A stretch of DNA of 10,305 nt from Candidatus Desantisbacteria bacterium CG1_02_49_89 (GTDB lineage: Bacteria > Desantisbacteria > UBA1551): NCBI GenBank assembly GCA_001871075.1, contig MNUP01000026.1, positions 1 through 10,305 of the forward strand. Reading direction: 5' to 3'. The notes beneath the pieces were generated by a model. It searched no databases. It saw nothing but the letters and a program-made list of their open reading frames with translations, and had not been told where the DNA came from. Of the stretch, positions 6,322 to 10,305 are shown piece after piece. How positions within the stretch are numbered: the stretch's first letter is position 1; every line of letters begins with the position of its first letter. The position numbers were made by a program, and so were the translations under genes.

Positions 6322-6475
6322 AGATTAAACAAATACTGAAAATAGAGCAATTGAGAATAGACCGTCCCAACATCTTGCTATCGCAAGATAGCAGTTGGGA
6401 CTCCATTGCTCCAAATTTTCCCTTCGGGAAAAAGATTAAACAAATACTGAAAATAGAGCAATTGAGAATAGACCG
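6322..6475. repeat. 43-bp exact direct repeat pair
   Basis: Two identical 43-bp copies lie at 6322-6364 and 6433-6475; both begin AGATTAAACAAATACTGAAA and end GAATAGACCG. A degenerate inverted relative (6488-6516, built from ATCTATTCTC and ATTTTCTATTGCTC) follows, so copy two and this stretch form an imperfect palindrome. No open frame here looks like a real gene. This is the spacer upstream of the four-helix-bundle gene. Confidence -1.
6364..6401. repeat. Nested hairpin GTCCCAAC...GTTGGGAC
   Basis: Outer 8-bp stem GTCCCAAC (6364-6371) with GTTGGGAC (6394-6401). Inside are two mutually exclusive stems: ATCTTGC/GCAAGAT, or TGCTATC/GATAGCA with a GCAA loop on the plus strand. The switchable inner fold is clear in the sequence; whether it matters is unknown. 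It sits between the two exact 43-bp copies. Confidence -1.
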
Positions 6476-6548
6476 CAATGTCGCTTTAATTTTAATCTAT
6501 TCTCTATTTTCTATTGCTCCATTGCTCCAAATTTTCCCTTCGGGAAAA
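6401..6548. repeat. 32-bp exact direct repeat pair with TTTTCCC-TTC-GGGAAAA hairpin
   Basis: Identical copies at 6401-6432 and 6517-6548 read CTCCATTGCTCCAAATTTTC and on into a 7-bp stem (TTTTCCC/GGGAAAA) with a TTC loop. The second copy supplies the tmRNA terminator. The first lies 116 bp further and may be a duplicated terminator unit. Confidence -1.
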
Positions 6549-6551
6549 TTT
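6529..6551 (-). terminator. ssrA terminator hairpin
   Basis: A perfect 10-bp stem (AAATTTTCCC at 6529-6538 with GGGAAAATTT at 6542-6551) and a 3-nt loop start two bases after the tmRNA 3' end on the minus strand. The descending arm ends AAAATTT and only TTT follows, so it is a weak intrinsic terminator; the symmetry makes it usable from either strand. Confidence -1.
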
Positions 6552-6552
6552 A

Positions 6553-6895
6553 TGGAGGTGGGGGGAATCGAACCCCCGTCCGAAAATATCTCAACAGAAA
6601 CGTCTACATACTTATTCCGCATTTAATCTCGTCCCGCTCACTCCTGCGGACGGGATAAGAACGAGACCAACCTGTATTTGTTTTCGCCCCGCTTTCACAG
6701 GCATAAAGCAGAACTATCCCGCATATCTTGTGCCCTTTCCGGACCTGCGGGCGAAACCGGAAGGACATACCCGCCTAAGGCGGGTTACGCTACTAAAGTG
6801 TTCGCGTTTGAAATTTGCCGGAAATTTTACGAGGTTCCCGACATTCTCGGTATGCAGTTTCTGGTCTATATCCCCGTCGAATCCAGTTCACCCCC
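6553..6895 (-). ncRNA. ssrA: Transfer-messenger RNA (tmRNA)
   Basis: 343 nt before CCA addition. It rescues stalled ribosomes with SmpB by acting first as alanyl-tRNA, then as mRNA for a degradation tag. The 5' end GGGGGTGAACTGGATTCGAC (from 6895) carries the universal tmRNA start. The 3' end (6553-6580) has the T arm GGGGG-TTCGATT-CCCCC followed by CACCTCCA. The acceptor stem pairs GGGGGTG with CACCTCC through one G-U. CCA is not encoded: the gene goes on with TAAATTTT, so a CCA-adding enzyme is needed. PK1 (GTCGGGAA with TTTCCGGC), helix 5 (CCCGCC-TTA-GGCGGG) and PK2 (CCTTCCGG with CCGGAAAGG) can all be drawn. It is a normal one-piece tmRNA. smpB lies 79 bp upstream on the same strand, so the partners may be co-transcribed. 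No sharp promoter is visible in the repeat-filled gap. Identity certain. Confidence -1.
6785..6805 (-). other. tmRNA tag reading frame, probably ANTLVA-stop
   Basis: After the PK1 3' strand there are 11 nt, the same spacing as in E. coli, and then GCG AAC ACT TTA GTA GCG TAA, read as A-N-T-L-V-A-stop. The Ala-Asn start and hydrophobic LVA end are typical of proteolysis tags, but six residues is short against the usual 8 or more. If the resume codon is further upstream, the frame stays open for at most 13 residues (back to a TAA). Confidence -1.
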
Positions 6896-6902
6896 ATTAA
6901 TA

Positions 6903-6972
6903 CCGTCGTACGTCGTAGGTCGTACGTTTTAAAGATTTATACGTACGACGTAAGACGCATGACGCGCGACGG
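6903..6972. repeat. Head-to-head CGTCGTA array between smpB and ssrA
   Basis: The left arm (6903-6926) is CCGTCGTACGTCGTAGGTCG and on. The right arm (6941-6972) is the degenerate reverse complement, made of ACGTACGACG, TAAGACGCATG and ACGCGCGACGG. A 14-bp AT-rich centre separates them. It could form a long imperfect hairpin in the smpB-ssrA transcript. A sister array lies on the other side of smpB (7512-7590). Confidence -1.
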
Positions 6973-6974
6973 AT

Positions 6975-7430
6975 TTAAACGTCTTTCCTGCCGCGCATCA
7001 CTCTCTGCACTTCAATGTTATCGGCTTTCTTCCTCAGGCTTTCCCGCTTGTCATGCAGGTTCTTGCCCTTGGCAAGCCCGATCTCCAGCTTGGCAACCCC
7101 TTTTTTAAAGTATAGCTTCGTTGGTATCAGGGTCAGGCCCCTGCGGGAGATCTTGCCCGCGAGCCTGTTGAGCTCTTCTTTATGAAGCAGGAGCTTCCTT
7201 GTGCGCACCGGGTCATAATCGCTCTGGTCGTATGAATAGGGGTTTATATGCATGTTATAAACGAACGCCTCACCCCTTTCTATCCTTCCAAAACCGTCCC
7301 CGATGTTCGCCTTGCCGTCCCTCAGGGACTTGACTTCCCCGCCTGTCAGCACCAGCCCGGCTTCATACGTTTCAAGTATGAAGTAATCGTGATACGCCTT
7401 TCTGTTTGTTACTATTATCTTTTCACCCAT
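6975..7430 (-). CDS. smpB: SsrA-binding protein SmpB
   Basis: 151 residues, full length. SmpB binds the tRNA-like part of tmRNA and brings it to stalled ribosomes. Motifs: TNRKAYHDYFI (8-18), GLVLTGGEVKSLRDGKANI (25-43), YNMHINPYSYD (58-68), RTRKLLLHKEELNRL (76-90), SRRGLTLIPTKLYFKKG (95-111) and GLAKGKNLHDKRESLRKK (118-135). The C-terminal basic tail enters the empty mRNA channel. The usual GTEVKSLR reads GGEVKSLR; the Glu and the downstream Asn are kept. No good ribosome site is seen before ATG (GTTGAAAAACA), so initiation may be weak or leaderless-like. ssrA follows directly downstream, the classical partner arrangement. Both flanks carry CGTCGTA palindromic arrays. Identity certain. Confidence -1.
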   Translation of the reverse strand: MGEKIIVTNRKAYHDYFILETYEAGLVLTGGEVKSLRDGKANIGDGFGRIERGEAFVYNMHINPYSYDQSDYDPVRTRKLLLHKEELNRLAGKISRRGLTLIPTKLYFKKGVAKLEIGLAKGKNLHDKRESLRKKADNIEVQRVMRGRKDV

Positions 7431-7511
7431 TGTTTTTCAACTATTCAACTAAAGACTTTTTACAGGGAACCCTCCACTAAGATTGGCGGGCAGGCTTAAG
7501 AGAACTTATTT

Positions 7512-7590
7512 CGTCGTGCGTCGTAAGTCGTATGTCGTTCGCAAATGATTTTAATAATACGCAAGACGTTCGACACATGACGTATGACGG
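7512..7590. repeat. Head-to-head CGTCGTA array upstream of smpB
   Basis: Left arm (7512-7541) CGTCGTGCGTCGTAAGTCGT and on; right arm (7560-7590) is its degenerate reverse complement (CGCAAGACGTTCGACACATG and on), around an AT-rich centre. It has the same unit and layout as 6903-6972 but is not a copy of it, since many bases differ. It lies in the 234-bp gap ahead of smpB and could contain or end a transcript; no promoter is obvious. Confidence -1.
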
Positions 7591-7593
7591 CAT

Positions 7594-7656
7594 TATGAAT
7601 CCCGCTGAATCCCTGTGAAAATTGTATTTTCTATGAAAATCCGTGTAAATCCGTGG
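7594..7656. repeat. CCGTGTAAAT/CACGGATT-type direct repeats
   Basis: Degenerate units GAATCCCGCT, GAATCCCTGTGAAAAT, ATGAAAATCCGTGTAAAT and CCGTGG run tandemly up to the end of the secreted-protein gene. They are the reverse-complement style of the CACGGATT units at 3382-3460. No function is visible. Confidence -1.
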
Positions 7657-7664
7657 CTCAATTA

Positions 7665-8270
7665 TTATTTTGTTTTCTCGATTATCTCAATGTCGTCGAT
7701 GGTCCACTCGACCGGTATCTCGGAGGCGTCCTCGCAGGCTATCCTGGGCGCGAGCATTATCCCATCCCTGGGCTGCGTGTAATAAAAGTCTATCTGCGCC
7801 TTGTGCCACCTTCGGCCGTCATTTGCCTCTTTCAGGTATAAGATAGTGGTCTGGCGGGCGTCCACCTCCAGCATTTCCCAGCTCCATGCGACCATGTGGA
7901 AAACAAGTTGGCCTTCCTTTTCCGGCGATTTTATTTTATACCAGAAAGTAAGGGTCCCTTCAAGGGATTTTATGGGAACGAACCGGTTCAGCCAGACCGC
8001 TTCTCCCTTAGAAGTGATCCTAAGAGCCCTTTTGCCTGAGTGCGCGTCCTTGACGAATTCAAGAGAATCCCTGGGGTTCCCGCACCAACCGTCAGCGTTG
8101 TCCTTAGCAGGCACAGCCATCTTCACCGGATCATTTTCCGGAACTATCTTTTCATTTTCCATATCGCCCTGCGGAAAAAGATTCTTCACGGTCTCTTTCT
8201 TTTCCGCCGCGAAAGCCAGCATTCCCGCCGCCATGAACAGGCATAAAAGAACAACTGTTAATCTCCTCAT
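7665..8270 (-). CDS. Secreted protein of unknown function, probably a carbohydrate-binding-like beta-sandwich
   Basis: 201 residues. Signal peptide at 1-21 (LTVVLLCLFMAAGMLAFAA). The mature part begins NLFPQGDMENEK (30-41), the common opening of CBM/galactose-binding-like sandwiches (an N-L-x-x-x-G-D-x-E start). It goes on with SGKRALRI, GTLTFWYKIKS, a WHKAQIDFYY strand and ends EWTIDDIEIIEK. In such domains the closing IDDIxI strand pairs with the first one. No catalytic motif is seen, so it is likely a stand-alone binding or surface protein. AGGAGG lies 5 nt before ATG, the best ribosome site in the window, so it may be well expressed. smpB lies 234 bp downstream across repeat arrays. I recognise the fold type by pattern only; family and ligand are unknown. 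Confidence -1.
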   Translation of the reverse strand: MRRLTVVLLCLFMAAGMLAFAAEKKETVKNLFPQGDMENEKIVPENDPVKMAVPAKDNADGWCGNPRDSLEFVKDAHSGKRALRITSKGEAVWLNRFVPIKSLEGTLTFWYKIKSPEKEGQLVFHMVAWSWEMLEVDARQTTILYLKEANDGRRWHKAQIDFYYTQPRDGIMLAPRIACEDASEIPVEWTIDDIEIIEKTK

Positions 8271-8290
8271 CTTTGCCTCCTGATTAATTA

Positions 8291-8344
8291 GGGACAGACA
8301 CTATTTATTTTGATATCTTGCTGAAAAAAAGTAGAAGCGTCCCC
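8291..8344. repeat. REP-like element with GGGACAGAC and GCGTCCCC ends
   Basis: GGGACAGAC (8291-8299) and GCGTCCCC (8337-8344) face each other across an AT-rich middle of about 37 bp. The ends match the cores of the in-gene palindrome at 223-266 and the fragment at 10047-10055 (CGTCCCCTTTATT is shared with 8338-8350). It lies just upstream of the secreted-protein gene. Confidence -1.
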
Positions 8345-8355
8345 TTTATTTCAAA

Positions 8356-8374
8356 TGCCGAAGGGGGGAATCGA
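8356..8374 (-). other. Possible attachment-site remnant: 3' end of a tRNA-Leu
   Basis: On the minus strand TCGATTCCCCCCTTCGGCA equals a tRNA-Leu 3' end (T-loop, T-stem 3' strand, acceptor CTTCGGC, discriminator A). The T-stem 5' strand and all the rest of a tRNA are absent, as expected for an att half of an element integrated at tRNA-Leu. An imperfect inverted partner (GGATTCCCCTCGG at 8419-8431) leaves a simple hairpin as the alternative. The 308-bp spacer 8271-8578 holds nothing else that looks coding. Confidence -1.
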
Positions 8375-8466
8375 CCGAGCACAAATCTTCTAACTCCTGT
8401 TATATCAATAAAAGTTAAGGATTCCCCTCGGTATTACCCCTCCGCGATTCTTTTATTTCTTTTTAC

Positions 8467-8532
8467 TTGTTTTTATATTTTTGTGTTTGTTTTTGTCTGA
8501 ACATGGCACAAATTTGGCACAAATTTTGTTTC
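8467..8532. repeat. 66-bp direct repeat, copy 1 (left of the ATPase)
   Basis: This AT-rich block starts TTGTTTTTATATTTTTGTGT and ends with two TGGCACAAAT decamers. It matches 9905-9970 at 61 of 66 bases in the same orientation. The paired TGGCACAAAT units resemble arm-type repeats near tyrosine-recombinase attachment sites, which is inference. Confidence -1.
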
Positions 8533-8578
8533 CCTAATTTGCTTCAATGACTTGCTCAGCACTTTTGTATGTCTTTTC

Positions 8579-9802
8579 TTATAAGCCGATGCTTTTTAAA
8601 GGTTCAGCAAAGAAATCTTTCAGGCGAATTTGTTTTATTTTGCCTTCTACCCTATTTTTATAATTTGAAACAATAATGCCTTCAGCGTTTTTGTAACGTC
8701 TGACGAATATATTAATCCCATTCGAAATTTTACCATCTGCCCCTGACTTAATTTCTAAAGCAATAATTCTGGACCCAACCTGAATTACGAAATCAACTTC
8801 CAATTGTCTTTCCCTCCAATAGAAGAGGTTTCCGCCCAGGGCTTGCACCGCAAGATACAGTCTTGCCCCTGCTGCGTTTTCAACCATTCTTCCCCAGGAT
8901 ACCTTATCCGCTTTTGTAGTTTTGTAGTCCCTGCCTCTCATAGCGGAGATTATAGCATTGTCAAAAACAAGTAGTTTTGGTATTGAACCTTTTTGCTTCA
9001 CCCTGCTTCCGCTCCACCTTTCCAAAGAACCTGCCAGAAAAGCATTTGACAGTAACTTCAGGTACGAAACCAGAGTAGTAGCGTTCCCCGCATCCTGCAG
9101 TTGTCCCAGCATTTTTTGATAGCTGACTATTTCGGCAGGATGTGCAACGGCAAGGCCAAAAGTCTGACGCAGCAAAGCCGGCTTTGTCACGGGAGACATC
9201 AGAAGCACGTCTTTGGATAGAACGGTTTCTATCAATGAATCACGGATATAGCGCATCCACCTTTCCTCGTCCTTGCGCATGGGAAGCGCTCCGGGATATC
9301 CTCCAAAGTATAAATATTCATTTAGATTAAGAGAAAAACACTCCCTGCATTCAGAAAATGACCACTGGTAATGCCGGTGGAGTTCAAACCGCCCTGCAAG
9401 ACTTTCAGTAAGCCCCCTCTGCATTAAAAGAGCTGAGGAACCCAGCAGAACGGCTCTCAAAGGAGTTTTGTTTCTATGGTCTTCATCATATAACTTTTTT
9501 ACTATTTCACTCCACCGAGGAATTTTTTGAATCTCATCTAATATAAGCAGTGTTTCCTGCTTTTTCTTTTTAGAAAGTAGTCTTGCTTTTAACCATTGTT
9601 CAGCAATCCAATTCGAAGAAGGCGTTTGAGGCAGGTCTGCTGCCTCGTAAATCTTATTGCCATTCCATTCATCCAGGATCTGCATGGCAAGGGTTGTTTT
9701 TCCCACCTGGCGCGGCCCGACAACTGCCTGGATTAAATTGGGCTTGCAGTGCAACACCCGCCATAGAGAGTCGAATAATTTCTTTCTTTTATAGTTTTTC
9801 AC
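8579..9802 (-). CDS. AAA_14 / DUF4143 ATPase
   Basis: 407 residues. N-terminal AAA_14 domain: Walker A GPRQVGKTT (29-37), Walker B LLILDEIQKI (85-94), sensor strand AVLLGSSALLM (117-127) and SLAGRFELHR (134-143). GGYPGAL (167-173) marks the passage to the C-terminal DUF4143 region. That region ends in a nuclease-like strand set, EVDFVIQ (335-341) and IIALEIKSG (346-354), with Asp337, Glu350 and Lys352 placed as in PD-(D/E)xK folds. Such proteins are widespread, patchily distributed and often in accessory DNA; their role is unsettled. The start is GTG; AGGGG lies 5 nt upstream. A perfect 34-bp palindrome ends 12 nt before the start codon, suggesting self-regulation or an RNA hairpin over the ribosome site. 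A 66-bp direct repeat brackets the gene, consistent with a movable unit. No neighbour shares an operon with it. Family sure; function unknown. Confidence -1.
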   Translation of the reverse strand: MKNYKRKKLFDSLWRVLHCKPNLIQAVVGPRQVGKTTLAMQILDEWNGNKIYEAADLPQTPSSNWIAEQWLKARLLSKKKKQETLLILDEIQKIPRWSEIVKKLYDEDHRNKTPLRAVLLGSSALLMQRGLTESLAGRFELHRHYQWSFSECRECFSLNLNEYLYFGGYPGALPMRKDEERWMRYIRDSLIETVLSKDVLLMSPVTKPALLRQTFGLAVAHPAEIVSYQKMLGQLQDAGNATTLVSYLKLLSNAFLAGSLERWSGSRVKQKGSIPKLLVFDNAIISAMRGRDYKTTKADKVSWGRMVENAAGARLYLAVQALGGNLFYWRERQLEVDFVIQVGSRIIALEIKSGADGKISNGINIFVRRYKNAEGIIVSNYKNRVEGKIKQIRLKDFFAEPLKSIGL

Positions 9803-9814
9803 ACCTGCCCCTAT

Positions 9815-9848
9815 TTACAATTTGTTCAGTCGACTGAACAAATTGTAA
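9815..9848. promoter_or_regulatory. Perfect 34-bp palindrome upstream of the ATPase gene
   Basis: TTACAATTTGTTCAGTC (9815-9831) and its exact reverse complement (9832-9848) meet at the central GTCGAC without a loop. Seventeen perfect base pairs are far beyond chance in so short a spacer. It lies 12 nt ahead of the GTG start and downstream of a candidate promoter, the position of an operator or a translation-blocking hairpin. Confidence -1.
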
Positions 9849-9863
9849 GTGATTATGTATAAT

Positions 9864-9891
9864 ATATTACTCATTTTTGATAAAAAGTCAA
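9864..9891 (-). promoter_or_regulatory. Candidate promoter of the ATPase gene
   Basis: On the minus strand TTGACT (9886-9891, 5 of 6 to the -35 consensus) is followed after 16 bp by TAATAT (9864-9869, 4 of 6 to -10). Transcription would start near 9857 and the palindrome would fall in the 5' leader. Predicted from sequence only. Confidence -1.
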
Positions 9892-9904
9892 GAAAAATCA
9901 AAAT

Positions 9905-9970
9905 TTGTTTTTATATTCTTGTGTTTGTTTTTGTCTGGATATGGCACAAATCTGGCACAAATTTTATTTC
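9905..9970. repeat. 66-bp direct repeat, copy 2 (right of the ATPase)
   Basis: Second copy of the block at 8467-8532, five substitutions and no gaps, 1438 bp away. Copy 1 lies 46 bp past the ATPase stop and copy 2 lies 102 bp before its start. Recombination between the two would delete the ATPase with its palindrome. Confidence -1.
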
Positions 9971-10011
9971 TCAAAACCAAGAATAACATTTATTTGTGTT
10001 GAATTAGGTAA

Positions 10012-10069
10012 TGTGTCCCCGGAATCCTAAAAATTAAATGAACCCGTCCCCTTTATTCTAATTTTAGGA
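10012..10069. repeat. REP-like fragment and AT-rich hairpin
   Basis: TGTGTCCCCGGAAT (10012-10025) recurs inverted at 10235-10248. Next to it TCCTAAAAATTA (10025-10036) pairs with TAATTTTAGGA (10059-10069, one bulge) around a loop with CCCGTCCCCTTTATT. Beyond this, the 352-bp gap 9803-10154 shows no gene; 10070-10154 is plain AT-rich sequence. Confidence -1.
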
Positions 10070-10154
10070 ACTTCTTCAATTAATTAATAAATAGGCACAG
10101 CTGTCACATTTTTCTATTTTTCTTGCGAATTAAATTTAACCGTCACCTTCATTA

Positions 10155-10305
10155 TTACCAGTCAGAAGGGACAAGGGCATTTCCTTCGCGCCACCTTTCA
10201 ATAATACGTGTTTGAAAATCAACTTCTCCTGCAAATTCCGGGGACACAATACTTAATTGCCTTTTATATGGCACAAATTTAATTTCATCGCTATAGAGTA
10301 AGACA
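10155..10305 (-). CDS. C-terminal end of an unrecognised protein (5' part beyond window)
   Basis: An open frame of 49 codons enters from the right edge and stops at TAA (10155-10157). Its end reads SPEFAGEVDFQTRIIERWRE (21-40 of the visible part), then GNALVPSDW. The sequence is well-formed, with charged amphipathic helix spacing and normal codon use, so I take it as a real gene end rather than a chance frame. I cannot name the family. Residues IVSPEF are encoded by a copy of the GTGTCCCCGG core also seen at 10012, so the repeat family may touch this gene too. It is on the same strand as the ATPase but 352 bp away with a promoter between, so it is probably a separate unit. Confidence -1.
   Translation of the reverse strand, partial: VLLYSDEIKFVPYKRQLSIVSPEFAGEVDFQTRIIERWREGNALVPSDW

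Noticed and set aside
6553-6600. A tRNA gene suggested by a T-arm-like GGGGGTTCGATTCCCCC
   Set aside because: It continues into the full tmRNA, with the matching 5' end at 6895.
6284-6900. Small frames over the repeat block and tmRNA
   Set aside because: Their peptides simply translate repeats and tmRNA, and they overlap well-supported features.
7801-8283. Plus-strand frame opposite the secreted protein
   Set aside because: The minus-strand gene has a signal peptide, an AGGAGG site and a coherent fold pattern; the plus-strand product has none.
8356-8432. Intact tRNA-Leu gene
   Set aside because: Only the 3' terminal 19 bases match; no D arm, anticodon arm or 5' acceptor strand is present.

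Overview
This window reads as chromosomal DNA of an uncultured Gram-negative-type bacterium. All recognisable genes lie on the minus strand, so transcription runs from right to left. Signal-peptide proteins, a CsgG-like protein, a TIGR02436 four-helix-bundle protein, a DUF4143 ATPase and spacers full of short degenerate repeats are the sort of mix seen in candidate phyla such as Omnitrophota or other PVC-related lineages. That placement is inference from gene content and texture; no marker in the window proves it.

Right end (about 8270-10305), accessory and AT-rich: the last 49 codons of an unrecognised gene enter from the right edge. Next comes a spacer with REP-like fragments, a 66-bp repeat copy, a possible promoter and a perfect 34-bp palindrome just ahead of a GTG-started AAA_14/DUF4143 ATPase. 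A second copy of the 66-bp repeat (61/66 identical, same orientation) lies on the far side of the ATPase, followed by a 19-bp match to the 3' end of a tRNA-Leu. Together these look like a decayed or mobile integrative segment.

Middle (about 6300-8270), housekeeping: a secreted beta-sandwich-like protein of unknown function, then smpB and ssrA (tmRNA), the two partners of trans-translation. smpB is flanked on both sides by the same type of palindromic repeat array. The tmRNA gene does not encode CCA, has a hairpin terminator and appears to encode a very short tag (ANTLVA).

Left-centre (about 1920-6300), mostly enzymes: a four-helix-bundle protein gene overlaps by ATGA with a periplasmic N-acetylmuramoyl-L-alanine amidase. 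Glutamate racemase (murI), queD and queC follow, then a TlpA/ResA-like thiol-disulfide protein. Amidase and MurI both serve peptidoglycan (remodelling and D-Glu supply). QueD and QueC are two steps of 7-deazaguanine (preQ0/queuosine) synthesis; their usual partner QueE is not in the window.

Left end (1-1921), envelope: a CsgG/LpoB-like secreted protein with a duplicated C-terminal module of unknown function, and the N-terminal 229 residues of a secreted 5'-nucleotidase-like metallophosphoesterase. The latter has altered metal-binding motifs and an in-frame REP-like palindrome in its coding sequence.

The most unusual global feature is the spacer architecture. Nearly every gap holds arrays of 7-11-bp imperfect repeats, several arranged head-to-head as long imperfect palindromes. 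At least four consensus families (GTAAAC, CGTCGTA, CACGGATT, GACAC) each recur at two loci.

[Form note: the original answer gave no feature confidence values; -1 marks them as not given.]
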